Part shown: in pieces, positions 52,093 through 61,110 of the stretch
Numbering within the stretch: position 1 is the first letter of the stretch
How the letters are laid out: every line of letters begins with the position of its first letter
Origin: Streptomyces thermodiastaticus
GTDB taxonomy: Bacteria; Actinomycetota; Actinomycetes; Streptomycetales; Streptomycetaceae
Length of the DNA stretch: 64,000 nucleotides
Assembly (NCBI RefSeq): GCF_014656135.1
Contig: NZ_BNBV01000007.1
Location: 124,001 to 188,000 of the forward strand
Reading direction: 5' to 3'
Position numbers and translations under genes: made by a program
The notes under the pieces: generated by a model
The model's input: only the letters and a program-made list of their open reading frames with translations
Told to the model about the DNA's origin: nothing
Databases searched by the model: none

Positions 52093-53709
52093 TCAGCCCT
52101 TGCTGACCGCGTCCAGGATCTCCGGCAGGCGGGCGGCCGTGCGCGGGGCCGCCAGCCGCAGCCCCAGCCAGGTGATCGCCGCGCCGTACACCGCGCCGGC
52201 CGGCAGCAGCACGGCGCTCACGGCCCCGCCGGCCGTGCCGAGGCGCACCCAGACCGCCAGGGCGACGACCGGGGCGCACAGCACGACCGCGGCGACCATG
52301 CCGCCGAACACGGAGATCCAGGCGAGGCCGGCCTGCCCGGGCATCACGTTCTTGAAGCCCTCCTGCGGAATGGAGTACGGAAAGCGCGCCGAGGTCCACG
52401 CCCCGGTCGCCAGCATCGCGCCGAGCAGCGCGAAGGACAGCCCCAGCACCTCCGGCAGCCGCGCCCAGTCCCCCCGCACCGCCATCGTCACCACCGTGAC
52501 CAGCGTGGCGTAGGGGAGGGTGATCAGCAGCAGGGCCAGGGCGCGGCCGCGCAGCTCCAGCCAGGCGTCCCGCGGCGAGGAGATGGTCAGCGCCACCATC
52601 CAGAACGCGGAGGAGTCCTGCCCGAACTGGTTGTACATCTGCACGCCGAGCATGCCCGCCGCGAAGCAGGCGATGTACGGCGAGCCGGTGCCCTGCGCGG
52701 CGTTGACCAGCGGCACGAGCAGGCCGACGGCCAGCGCGGTGGCCCAGGCGGCCTTGGTCTTCGGGTCCCGCCAGATGTAGCGCAGGCTGCGCTCCATGAC
52801 GGTGCCGGTGCGCCCGGCCGGCAGCATCCGCAGCCGGCCGCGGGTCCGGCCGCGGCCGCGGCCGGCTGCGTCAATGGGCTGAAGGGTGGAGGAGTCCGGT
52901 GCGGTCATCAGCCGGGTCAGGCTGCGCGCCCAGACCCCGAGCAGCACGGCCACGGCCGCCGCGGCCAGGGCGAGCTGGGCCGCCGCGGCGCCGTAGGAGC
53001 CGTGGGCGGCGGAGTCCACCGCGCCGACCGCCGAGGCGGGCGGCACCCACCGCAGCACGTCCGCGACCGGGTCGAGCTGACCCAGGCCCGCCTGCCCGAG
53101 GTGCTGCGCACCGAGGTTGACCAGCTGCGCGCCGACCGCGACCACCAGCCCGCTGAGCACCGCCAGGTCCCGCCCCTTGCGGCTGGACAGCAGACGGATG
53201 TTGGTGGCGGCCACGGCCCGCGCCAGCGCCACGCACCCCAGCAGCGCCAGGAGCACCGCGAGGACCGCCACGGCGCACGCCGCCGCCCCGTCGGCCACCG
53301 CGACCACGCACCCCACCAGCAGCAGCACCGTGAACACCGGTCCGATGCCGACCAGCGAGGCCGCCAGCAGCGCGCGCACCAGCGGCCCGGGACGCAGCGG
53401 CAGCATCGCCAGCCGGGTCGGGTCGAGCGTCTCGTCGCCACCGGGGAAGAACAGCGGCATGACCGCCCAGCCCAGGGCCAGCACGGTCGCGCCCAGCACG
53501 GCCACCGACGCGATGTGCGGCAGGTCGCGCAGCAGCACGAACCCCCACAGCTGCGCCACACCGAACAGCAGCGCGACGACCGCCGAGGAGAGGTAGGCGG
53601 CGCGGCGGCCGGAGGACCGGCGCAGCCCGCTCAGCAGCAGCGCCAGCTTCAGCCGTACGACGACGGGGGTGATGCTCCGGGGCGGGACGGGGACGGCTGT
53701 GGCGCTCAC
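52093..53709 (-). CDS. ABC transporter permease
   Basis: 538 residues, about twelve membrane helices in two halves separated by a cytoplasmic loop (LIDAAGRGRGRTRG-like, about 290-320). GSPYIACFAAGMLGVQMYNQ and FWMVALTISSPRDAW belong to a large actinobacterial ABC-2-like permease family. The GTG start overlaps the stop of the ATPase gene (GTGA), so the two are translationally coupled and form one exporter of unknown substrate. Convergent with the hydrolase gene. Confidence 0.85.
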   Translation of the reverse strand: MSATAVPVPPRSITPVVVRLKLALLLSGLRRSSGRRAAYLSSAVVALLFGVAQLWGFVLLRDLPHIASVAVLGATVLALGWAVMPLFFPGGDETLDPTRLAMLPLRPGPLVRALLAASLVGIGPVFTVLLLVGCVVAVADGAAACAVAVLAVLLALLGCVALARAVAATNIRLLSSRKGRDLAVLSGLVVAVGAQLVNLGAQHLGQAGLGQLDPVADVLRWVPPASAVGAVDSAAHGSYGAAAAQLALAAAAVAVLLGVWARSLTRLMTAPDSSTLQPIDAAGRGRGRTRGRLRMLPAGRTGTVMERSLRYIWRDPKTKAAWATALAVGLLVPLVNAAQGTGSPYIACFAAGMLGVQMYNQFGQDSSAFWMVALTISSPRDAWLELRGRALALLLITLPYATLVTVVTMAVRGDWARLPEVLGLSFALLGAMLATGAWTSARFPYSIPQEGFKNVMPGQAGLAWISVFGGMVAAVVLCAPVVALAVWVRLGTAGGAVSAVLLPAGAVYGAAITWLGLRLAAPRTAARLPEILDAVSKG

Positions 53710-54479
53710 CGGGTACCGCCGCCCAGCCAGTCCAGGTCCGAGCCGGCGTCGCGGCCCTGCGCGCCGACCAGGCGGAGGAACGCCTGCTGCAGGGTCGGGG
53801 CCTGCCCGCGCACCTCGGCCAGCGGGCCGTGGGCACGGATGCGGCCGGCGGCCATGACGGCCACCCAGTCGCACAGCGACTCCACCAGTTCCATCACGTG
53901 CGAGGAGAACACCACGGTCGCGCCGGAGGCGGTGTAGCGCTCCAGGACGCCCCGGATGGTCTGCGCGGACACCGGGTCGACGCCCTCGAACGGCTCGTCC
54001 AGGAACAGCACTTCGGGGTTGTGCAGCAGCGCGGCCGCCAGACCGATCTTCTTCCGCATGCCGGTGGAGTAGTCGACGACCAGCTTGTGCTGGGCGCCCG
54101 CCAGGTCGAGCACGTCGAGCAGCTGGGTGGCCCGCCGGTCCGCCTCATCGCCGGGCAGCCCCCGCAACCGCCCGGAATACGACAGCAGTTCACGCCCGGA
54201 CAGCCGCTCGAAGAGCCGCAGCCCCTCCGGCAGCACCCCGATCCGCGCCTTCACGGCCACCGGATCCCGCCACACGTCGTGCCCGGCGACCTCCACGGTG
54301 CCCTCGTCCGGCCGCAGCAGTCCGGTCACCATGGACAGGGTGGTGGTCTTCCCGGCACCGTTGGGCCCCACCAGCCCGATGAACTTCCCGGCCGGCAGCT
54401 CCAGATCGATGCCGGCGACGGCGGTGTGCCCTCCGAACCGCTTCCAGAGCCCCTCGATGCGCAGTGCGGCTGTGGCCAT
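53706..54479 (-). CDS. ABC transporter ATP-binding protein
   Basis: 257 residues. Walker A LVGPNGAGKTTTLS (about 36-49), signature variant YSTGMRKKIGLAAAL (about 138-152), Walker B VLFLDEPFEGVDP and the H-loop SSHVMEL. This is the DrrA/CcmA-like exporter group with the STGM form of the signature. It energises the permease encoded by the overlapping downstream gene. ATG at 54479. Confidence 0.92.
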   Translation of the reverse strand: MATAALRIEGLWKRFGGHTAVAGIDLELPAGKFIGLVGPNGAGKTTTLSMVTGLLRPDEGTVEVAGHDVWRDPVAVKARIGVLPEGLRLFERLSGRELLSYSGRLRGLPGDEADRRATQLLDVLDLAGAQHKLVVDYSTGMRKKIGLAAALLHNPEVLFLDEPFEGVDPVSAQTIRGVLERYTASGATVVFSSHVMELVESLCDWVAVMAAGRIRAHGPLAEVRGQAPTLQQAFLRLVGAQGRDAGSDLDWLGGGTR

Positions 54480-54576
54480 GGCCGCTCCTCCTTCCCTCCC
54501 GCACGACCCTACGGGGCGGACGGAGGAGCGGCGCTTGCCGCTTCCCGGGGCGCGGCGTCTTTGGACGCGACGGCGG

Positions 54577-55242
54577 TCACCTCTCCCGGGCGCAGGCGTA
54601 GGCGAGTGCCGGGATCAGCTCCTCAGCGTCCGGCAGCCAGCGGTTCGCGGACGTCGGGCGGCGGGCCCACTGCACGGCCCCGCGCGTGCCGTACCGGGTG
54701 GGCGGCGCCACCACGTAGGCGCCCTCGCCCAGCGCGACCAGATCCAGGGATCCCGGCGACCAGCCCAGCGTGCGCAGCACCTTGGGCAGTTTGGCGCTCG
54801 TCCCCGGCAGGACGAAGAACTGCATCCGCCGCAGCGGCGTGAGCGTCACCGGCCCGAGGGCCGTCCGCATCCGTTCCAGCCGGGCCAGGGCGAGAAAACC
54901 GGCCGTCTCCGGGACGCAGAGCGCGTCGAACGCACGGCCGGTGGGCAGCAGGACCGAGGCGGCGGGCTGTGCCTGCCACAGCCGGCGGGCGACGGTGGGG
55001 CTGCCCGTCGCCGTCGTCGCCCAGTCCTCGCGCGCCGGGTGTGCGCCGGGCGCGGCGCACACCGGGTCACCGCAGGAGCAGCGCTGCACCGCGCCGTCGG
55101 ACACCAGCCAGGTGCCGGGGACCACGTCCCAGTGGCGTTCCCCGGCGTAGCGCACCGCGGTCTGGAGCGACGTCTCCCCGCGCTGCGGGGGGATCTGACC
55201 GGCAGTCTGTACGGCGTGCGCGCCCGCGATCGTCTCGTCCAC
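54577..55242 (-). CDS. Prim-Pol-like protein lacking the catalytic residues
   Basis: 221 residues. Laid out like the bifunctional DNA primase/polymerase N-terminal domain: HWDVVPGTWLVS, zinc-like RCSCGDPVCAAPGAHP, then VARRLWQAQPAASVLLPTGR. Where active enzymes have a DxD motif the sequence reads FDALCVPETAGF, and where they have the SGGRH-type histidine it reads PLRRMQFFVLPG. It is therefore probably a nucleotide- or DNA-binding pseudo-enzyme. No helicase domain follows. The start is GTG at 55242. It is divergent from the NsdA-like regulator. Confidence 0.7.
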   Translation of the reverse strand: MDETIAGAHAVQTAGQIPPQRGETSLQTAVRYAGERHWDVVPGTWLVSDGAVQRCSCGDPVCAAPGAHPAREDWATTATGSPTVARRLWQAQPAASVLLPTGRAFDALCVPETAGFLALARLERMRTALGPVTLTPLRRMQFFVLPGTSAKLPKVLRTLGWSPGSLDLVALGEGAYVVAPPTRYGTRGAVQWARRPTSANRWLPDAEELIPALAYACARER

Positions 55243-55596
55243 GCCCCACTCAACTCCCGTACTCCTGACCGGTTACGCGAGCACCCCGCGCCCGTGGCGG
55301 TGCATCGATTCGCCGCACGGGGCGCATGGATGCACGGGCGGGGGCGCGCGGGAGGGCGGTCGGCGGATGCGGGGTAGTTCCGTGAGGGGCGACATGCGCC
55401 TTTACCCCGGCAATCCGTGCATGTCCCGCATTGTCGGTATGCCGGTGGGGCATTGATCTTCACGGCCGGACCGCCGCCCGGCCCGCGACCCAGGTCGCGG
55501 GAGGGGAGGCGGACCGGCCGCGCAGAACACGTCAGCGTCGGTGCGTGGGCAGGCACCGCAGCCACGCGAGCCGCCAGGAAGCAGGGGGTTTACGCC
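55243..55596. other. Divergent region between Prim-Pol-like and NsdA-like genes, 354 bp
   Basis: No gene supported. It has TGCATC/GATGCA inverted copies near 55298-55340 and an ATGCC-N5-GGCAT element near 55440-55455. Confidence 0.4.
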
Positions 55597-56982
55597 ATGG
55601 CCGCAAGGCCTCTCGTCGCGCGGCAGCCGAACGAACGGCTGCAGGCGCTCATCCAGGAAGCGGGCTGCTCCAACGCCGGACTGGCCCGCCGGGTCAACAT
55701 GTGCGGCGCCGAGCACGGCCTCGACCTGCGGTACGACAAGACGTCCGTGGCGCGCTGGCTGCGCGGACAGCAGCCACGCGGACGGGCCCCGGCCATCATC
55801 GCGGAGGCGCTGGGCCGCAAGCTGGGCCGCACGGTCACGATCGACGAGATCGGCATGGCCGGCGGCAAGAACCTCGCCTCCGGGGTGGGCCTGCAGTTCT
55901 CCCCGACGGTGACGGGGGCCATCGAGCAGGTCTGCGAACTGTGGCGCAGCGACGTGGGCCGCCGGGACTTCCTCTCCGGCTCGTCGGTGGCCGCCTCGGC
56001 GCTGGTCGAGCCCAGCCGGGACTGGCTGATCTCCGCGCCGGACGGGCAGGTCGCGCGCTCGGCCGGACCGCGGGTGGGGCAGTCCGACGTGGCGGCCGTG
56101 CGCGCCATGACGCAGGCACTGGTCGACCTCGACCACAGCTACGGCAGCGGCCATGTGCGCCCGGTGGTCGTGCACTACCTCAACAGCGTGGTCTCCGGGC
56201 TGCTGTCGGGGTCGTACCGGGAGGCCGTCGGCCGTGATCTGTTCGCCGCCGTCGCGCGGCTGACGGAACTGGCCGGGTACATGGCCGTCGACACCGGCCA
56301 GCCGGGCCTGGCCCAGCGGTACTACATCCAGGCCCTGCGGCTGGCCCAGGCGGCCGGGGACCGCGGCTACGGCGGCTATGTGCTCGCCGCCTCCATGAGC
56401 CACCTCGCCGCCCAGCTCGGAAACCCGCGGGAAATCGCGCAGTTGGCAAGGGCGGCGCAGGAGGGCGCCCGCGGGCGGGTGACCCCGCGCGCGGAGGCGA
56501 TGTTCCACGCGGCGGAGGCGCGCGGCCACGCCCTCATGGGCGACGTGCGGTCCGCGCAGCTGGCGGCCGGCCGCGCGGTGAGCGCGATGGAGGCGGCCGA
56601 GGCGGACTCGGGGGACGACCCGGCCTGGATCGCCCACTTCGACCAGGCCTACCTCGCCGACGAACTGGCGCACTGCCACCGGGACCTGGGCCAGGCGGAC
56701 GCCGCGGCCCGGCAGGCTCAGGCGGCGCTGGCGGCGCATCCGCCCACCCGGGTACGCCGCCGGGCCATCGGCTATGTGCTCCTGGCCACGGCGCAGGTGC
56801 AGCAGCGCGAGGTCGAACAGGCCTGCGCCACCGGCCTGAAGGCGGTGGAACTGCTGCAGGGCCTGCGCTCCCGCCGGGGCACCGAGTACCTGGAGGACCT
56901 CCAGCAGCGGCTCGAACCGTACCGGGACGAGGCCGTGGTCAGGGAGTTCGGCGCCCGGCTGGAGACACAGCTGGCCGCCTGA
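55597..56982 (+). CDS. NsdA-like XRE/TPR regulator
   Basis: 461 residues from the ATG at 55597 (CAGGGGG 7 nt upstream). An N-terminal helix-turn-helix-like region (NERLQALIQEAGCSNAGLAR and DKTSVARWLRGQQPRGRAP) is followed from about residue 150 by TPR-type helical repeats (YYIQALRLAQAAGD; HCHRDLGQADAAARQAQAAL). Such proteins (NsdA, NsdB and relatives) repress differentiation and antibiotic production. A Tat-like GRRDFLSGSSVAASAL occurs at about 122-137, inside the protein rather than at its N-terminus, a recurring family oddity. Confidence 0.82.
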   Translation: MAARPLVARQPNERLQALIQEAGCSNAGLARRVNMCGAEHGLDLRYDKTSVARWLRGQQPRGRAPAIIAEALGRKLGRTVTIDEIGMAGGKNLASGVGLQFSPTVTGAIEQVCELWRSDVGRRDFLSGSSVAASALVEPSRDWLISAPDGQVARSAGPRVGQSDVAAVRAMTQALVDLDHSYGSGHVRPVVVHYLNSVVSGLLSGSYREAVGRDLFAAVARLTELAGYMAVDTGQPGLAQRYYIQALRLAQAAGDRGYGGYVLAASMSHLAAQLGNPREIAQLARAAQEGARGRVTPRAEAMFHAAEARGHALMGDVRSAQLAAGRAVSAMEAAEADSGDDPAWIAHFDQAYLADELAHCHRDLGQADAAARQAQAALAAHPPTRVRRRAIGYVLLATAQVQQREVEQACATGLKAVELLQGLRSRRGTEYLEDLQQRLEPYRDEAVVREFGARLETQLAA

Positions 56983-56992
56983 GGGGCCGTAC

Positions 56993-57043
56993 GGGCTCCC
57001 CGCGTCGCGGCCGGGCGGCTGCCGCGGCCGGCGCGGGGAGCCC
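56993..57043 (+). terminator. 12-bp inverted repeat after the NsdA-like gene
   Basis: GGGCTCCCCGCG (56993-57004) and CGCGGGGAGCCC (57032-57043) are exact complements around a 27-nt GC-rich loop that can itself fold. Confidence 0.65.
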
Positions 57044-57134
57044 GCGTCGGCACCGGACCGCTTCTGCGGCCCCGGCAGCGGCCCGGGGTGCCGGCCAAGC
57101 ACTCAACACCAGCGGTCCGCCCGGCCGTACGGCA

Positions 57135-57207
57135 GCACATGGCCTGTACCGGGGACGGTGCGGGCCATGTGCGCATGCCGTGTGCGTTCCGTGCGGCACA
57201 CGGCATG
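57135..57207. repeat. Two adjacent palindromes sharing CATG/GTGC motifs
   Basis: GCACATGGCC (57135-57144) pairs with GGCCATGTGC (57163-57172); one base later CATGCCGTGTGC (57174-57185) pairs with GCACACGGCATG (57196-57207). All arms carry CATG and GTGC. Confidence 0.65.
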
Positions 57208-57519
57208 TGGGTTTCGTCACTGCGGCGGCGGGGAAGAAGCGTGCGCCGTCCGTCAACCCGAAGTGATTCAGGGGAAGTTGACGGCATCCGCTCCGGCCCG
57301 TCACGGCGGGCGCCGCCGCCCGTCGCATCGGCGAAGGCCGTGGTGCCGCGCGGTTTGAGCCGCACCGCGCCGGCGTCGCCGCACGTCCCGCTCCTCGCCG
57401 CGTCCGCCCGGCCGTCGGCTGCGCCCGGCCGCCCCGGCGCGTCCACCGCCGCGTTCACGTCCCGTCCAGGCCGGGCCCGCACGCCCCGCATGCCCCCACA
57501 CGGACGTGAACGGATCCGG

Positions 57520-57525
57520 TAGCGT
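57520..57525 (+). promoter_or_regulatory. -10 element TAGCGT upstream of the TQYhPPV protein gene
   Basis: TAGCGT would start transcription about 35 nt before the GTG at 57567, leaving room for the AGGAG ribosome binding site at 57557-57561. Confidence 0.4.
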
Positions 57526-57566
57526 GAGCCGACGATTCAGAAGGTCCCCCAGTCGTAGGAGTCCCG

Positions 57567-59123
57567 GTGACGCAGAGTGGACAGGGCGAGGAGCCCTCGG
57601 CGCGGGTGCCGCGCGAAGGCATCGTGCTGCCCTCCGACGGCGGGCAGCCTCTGCTGCCGGGCACGGCGGGCCGTCCGGCCGGACCCGGTGGTCTGCCGCC
57701 CGCTCAGCCCGCCGGTGCCGAGCCGCCCGCCGCGGCCCCGGCCGGCGGACAGGCCTGGGGCGGGCCGTGGGGTCCGGACGGAGGGCACACGACGCCCCCG
57801 CGGTCCTCGGGCCAGGACTGGCCGGCGGCACCCGCCGCGTCGTGGAACGGCTACGGCACGGCAGCCCAGTCTCCCGCGCCCGCCGGGGCCGGACCGCTGC
57901 CGCCGGAGGGCACACCCGCGCCCGGACCGCAGGGCGGCTCCTACGGCTACCCGGCCGCCCCGGCGCCGCAGACGTCCGCCTCCTACGGCTACCCGGCGCC
58001 GCAGGGCGGCGCGCCGCTGCCCCCGGCGGACCAGGCCGGCCCGGCGGGGCAGGCCTACGGCCCCGCGGGTGCCTCCGGCGCTCCGGCCGCCTCGGAGGCG
58101 GCGACCCAGTACCTGCCGCCGGTCGGCGCGTCCCCCGCCGGGGACGAGGGGGCCACCCAGTACATACCGCCCGTGGCCGCCGCACCGGCGGACGAGGGCG
58201 CGACCCAGTACCTGCCGCCGGTGGCGCCCGGTGCGATGCCCACGGCGTCCTCCGGCAACCCGGACGCCGAGCCGACGCAGTACATGCCCCCCGTGGGCGC
58301 CCAGAGCGGCCCCGCCTACGGCGCGGGCCAGGGCGGGCGGCAGACGCCCGCCGAGTTCGACAACCTCTTCCGCGACGGCGCCCGGAGCGCGCCGGCCACC
58401 CAGCAGCTGCCCCGCCTCCAGCAGCCCGCACCCGCGGGCCCGGCCGGCCCGTCCGCCCCCGCGGGGAACCGGGGCGGCGGCCGCGGCGGCCGGCGGTCCG
58501 GCTCGCGCGTGCCGATGATCGCGGCCGCCGGCGTCGGCATCGTCGTGGTCGGTGTGGGCGCCGGCGCCCTGCTCAGCGGCGGCGGCGAGGACGACAGCGC
58601 CAAGACGAACACCTCCGTCGCCTCGGCCGCCCCCTCGGCCGCCGCCTCCGCCTCGCCCACGGCCGACCCGGCCCGGGAACAGGCCGTCGCGCTGGACCAG
58701 CTGCTCGCCGACAGCGGCAGCAGCCGCGCCTCCGTGATCAAGGCGGTCGCCGACGTCAAGAAGTGCGACAACCTCGAACAGGCGGCCTCCGACCTGCGTG
58801 CGGCGGCCAAGCAGCGCAATGAACTGGTGACCCGGCTGGGCGCCCTCGCCGTCGACAGACTGCCCGGGCACGCCGAGCTGACCGCCGCCCTCACCAAGGC
58901 GTGGCAGGCGTCCGCGTCGGCCGACCAGCACTATGCGGCCTGGGCCGATCAGACCCGCGGCAAGAAGGGCTGCCACAAGGGCCAGGCCCGCACCACCTCC
59001 CAGTCCCAGGCCGGCAACCAGCAGAGCGGGGTGGCCAGCGCCCAGAAGAACAAGGCCGCGCAGCTGTGGAACACCATCGCGCAGCAGTACGGCCTCACCC
59101 AGCGCCAGCCGACCGAGCTGTGA
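57567..59123 (+). CDS. Single-span membrane protein with TQYhPPV repeats
   Basis: 518 residues, GTG start with AGGAG 5 nt upstream. The N-terminal 310 residues are Pro/Gly/Ala-rich and disordered, with four TQY(L/I/M)PPV units between about residues 176 and 243 and a looser TQQLP later. One membrane helix (about 314-336, VPMIAAAGVGIVVVGVGAG) follows. The outer domain has two Cys (about 399 and 470) and helices such as ALDQLLADSGSSRASVIKAV. The Thr in each unit is a plausible target of a PknB-type kinase with an FHA reader. Function unknown. Confidence 0.75.
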   Translation: MTQSGQGEEPSARVPREGIVLPSDGGQPLLPGTAGRPAGPGGLPPAQPAGAEPPAAAPAGGQAWGGPWGPDGGHTTPPRSSGQDWPAAPAASWNGYGTAAQSPAPAGAGPLPPEGTPAPGPQGGSYGYPAAPAPQTSASYGYPAPQGGAPLPPADQAGPAGQAYGPAGASGAPAASEAATQYLPPVGASPAGDEGATQYIPPVAAAPADEGATQYLPPVAPGAMPTASSGNPDAEPTQYMPPVGAQSGPAYGAGQGGRQTPAEFDNLFRDGARSAPATQQLPRLQQPAPAGPAGPSAPAGNRGGGRGGRRSGSRVPMIAAAGVGIVVVGVGAGALLSGGGEDDSAKTNTSVASAAPSAAASASPTADPAREQAVALDQLLADSGSSRASVIKAVADVKKCDNLEQAASDLRAAAKQRNELVTRLGALAVDRLPGHAELTAALTKAWQASASADQHYAAWADQTRGKKGCHKGQARTTSQSQAGNQQSGVASAQKNKAAQLWNTIAQQYGLTQRQPTEL

Positions 59124-59135
59124 ACCGCCGCCCGC

Positions 59136-59153
59136 CCGGGCCCCGGGGCCCGG
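59136..59153. terminator. GC palindrome after the TQYhPPV gene
   Basis: CCGGGCCCCGGGGCCCGG is a perfect 18-bp palindrome 12 bp past the stop; it can form a short hairpin. Confidence 0.4.
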
Positions 59154-59284
59154 CCCGACCCGGCGACGACCCGGCGTGACGGCCGGGTGACGTGGGTCTC
59201 GCCAGCGTGCGTCGCCGACTCCGGAGCCCGCGGGCGGGCGCGGGGAGGGCCGGACGGTGCCACGGAAAGAAGACCGTACGATCA

Positions 59285-59785
59285 ATGACCGTGCACAGTT
59301 CGGAGACCCCTTCACGCCGCGGCCGTCGCTCCTCCACCATGGGCACCATGCCGCTCAACGACATGCCGTGGTGGCGCTGGCGCAGCCATGTGCGCTCCGC
59401 GCTGCACATGCTCTCCGACCCCGTGTTCCAGCGGGACGTCTGGCAGGCGGGCGTCGACGGGTACGGCGACGTCACCGACGCCGTCTACCGCCTGGTCGAG
59501 GACACCTGGCTGGACAACTGGTCCGCCGAGAAGTACATCGGCACGATCTTCCGGGACGCCGAGGAGGCCGCGCTGGTCGACGCGGCCGTGCTGAGCGTGC
59601 TGCGGATCATGCACGAGGTCGGGCCGGACGCCCCGGTGGCCGCCTACCTCGAGCATTCGGGCTGGCCGGAGGCGGTGCGCGCGGCGCGGGAGGCGCATGT
59701 GCGGATGGCCGCCGCCGACGGCGACGACCCGGACGCGCCGCCGCGCAGCCTGGAGGTGCTGCGCATCCTGACCCGGTCCGCGTAA
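59285..59785 (+). CDS. Conserved hypothetical protein
   Basis: 166 residues; no named domain recognised. The conserved body starts at MPLNDMPWWRWRSHVRSALH and is mostly helical (YRLVEDTWLDNWSAEKYIGT; EEAALVDAAVLSVLRIMHEV), soluble, with a Trp-rich start. The ATG at 59285 was taken; ATG 59339 or 59348 are also possible because the first 20 residues are low complexity. It lies 47 bp before purU and may share its transcript. Confidence 0.75.
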   Translation: MTVHSSETPSRRGRRSSTMGTMPLNDMPWWRWRSHVRSALHMLSDPVFQRDVWQAGVDGYGDVTDAVYRLVEDTWLDNWSAEKYIGTIFRDAEEAALVDAAVLSVLRIMHEVGPDAPVAAYLEHSGWPEAVRAAREAHVRMAAADGDDPDAPPRSLEVLRILTRSA

Positions 59786-59832
59786 CGGACGGCGCGCCCC
59801 GGTCCCGGGCCCGGCATGAGACCCTGTGCTGC

Positions 59833-60717
59833 ATGAGTGAGCAGTCCCCCCGAGCCGCGGCCCCGGCCGCCGGCCAGTACGTTCTGACCCTGTCCTGCCC
59901 GGACAAGCGGGGCATCGTGCACGCCGTGTCGAGCTACCTGTTCATGACCGGCTGCAACATCGTGGACAGCCAGCAGTTCGGCGACCAGGACACGGGACTG
60001 TTCTTCATGCGGGTGCACTTCTCCGCAGAGGCGTCGGTGACCCTGGAGAAGCTGCGCGCCAGCTTCGCGGCCGTCGGGGACTCCTTCGCGATGGACTGGC
60101 AGATCCACCGGGCCGAGCAGAAGATGCGCGTGCTGCTGATGGTGAGCAAGTTCGGGCACTGCCTGAACGACCTGCTCTTCCGCGCCCGGATCGGTGCGCT
60201 GCCGGTGGAGATCGTGGCAGTGGTGTCCAACCACACCGACTTCGCCGAGCTGGTGGCGTCGTACGACATTCCCTTCCATCACATCCCGGTCACCAAGGAG
60301 ACCAAGCCCGAGGCCGAAGCCCGGCTGCTTCAGATCGTCCGCGAGGAACAGGTCGAACTGGTCGTGCTCGCCCGCTACATGCAGGTCCTCTCCGACGACC
60401 TGTGCAAGCAGCTCAGCGGCCGGATCATCAACATCCACCACTCCTTCCTGCCGAGCTTCAAGGGCGCCAAGCCGTACCACCAGGCGCACGCCCGGGGTGT
60501 GAAGCTGATCGGTGCCACCGCCCACTATGTGACGGCCGACCTGGACGAGGGCCCGATCATCGAGCAGGAGGTCGAGCGGGTCAGCCACGACGTCACCCCC
60601 GACCAGCTGGTCGCCATCGGTCGGGACGTGGAGTGCCAGGCACTGGCCCGCGCGGTGAAGTGGCACGCGGAACACCGCATCCTGCTCAACGGCCGCCGGA
60701 CGGTGGTGTTCGCCTAG
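59833..60717 (+). CDS. purU: Formyltetrahydrofolate deformylase PurU
   Basis: 294 residues. An N-terminal ACT domain (about 15-95, LTLSCPDKRGIVHAVSSYLF) binds a regulatory amino acid; the catalytic formyl-transferase-like domain has NIHHSFLPSFKGAKPY and GATAHYVTADLDEGPII, with the Asn-His-Asp catalytic set. It hydrolyses 10-formyl-THF to THF and formate, balancing one-carbon pools and supplying formate for PurT. The ATG at 59833 is 47 bp behind the conserved hypothetical gene. Confidence 0.95.
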   Translation: MSEQSPRAAAPAAGQYVLTLSCPDKRGIVHAVSSYLFMTGCNIVDSQQFGDQDTGLFFMRVHFSAEASVTLEKLRASFAAVGDSFAMDWQIHRAEQKMRVLLMVSKFGHCLNDLLFRARIGALPVEIVAVVSNHTDFAELVASYDIPFHHIPVTKETKPEAEARLLQIVREEQVELVVLARYMQVLSDDLCKQLSGRIINIHHSFLPSFKGAKPYHQAHARGVKLIGATAHYVTADLDEGPIIEQEVERVSHDVTPDQLVAIGRDVECQALARAVKWHAEHRILLNGRRTVVFA

Positions 60718-61110
60718 CCACCGCCGTGCTGCCGTGCCGCCGTGCCGGCCTTCCGCCGTGCGGGCGCCCGCGGCGCGGGGGTGACGGGGGAGGCAGGGGA
60801 CGCCGGCGTCGGCGTGTACGGTGGCCGACGCGCGCCGCGTTGTGCACCCCGGCTCCCGCATCCCGAAACCCGCATCGCGCAGCCACCGGTGCGCACCGAT
60901 GCGGACCGGCGCGCACCCATGCGCGCCGACGCGGGCGGATGCACCGGCCCGCACCGCACCTGACCAGAAGATGTGCGCCGATGCACGCGCACGGTTTGCC
61001 GCGCGGTGTTTGGGGGAACGGCCGCTGGGCAGCCGCGCGGAAAGAGGCGTAGGAACTGGCTCCGTTTTCCGGGCGGTTCCCGGCACGATCCGGCGAGCGG
61101 AGGGCAGGCC
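60718..61110. other. Intergenic region between purU and the STAS gene, 393 bp
   Basis: No gene supported. It holds the inverted repeat CGGCGCGCA (60907-60915) and TGCGCGCCG (60920-60928) with a 4-nt loop, in a stretch where CGATGC- and GCGCAC-like words recur. Confidence 0.5.

Larger units (their letters stand above)
56983..57566. other. Intergenic region, 584 bp
   Basis: Contains the terminator at 56993-57043, two adjacent palindromes at 57135-57207, a TTGACG near 57279 and the -10 box TAGCGT at 57520-57525 for the next gene. No coding sequence is supported on either strand. Confidence 0.6.
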
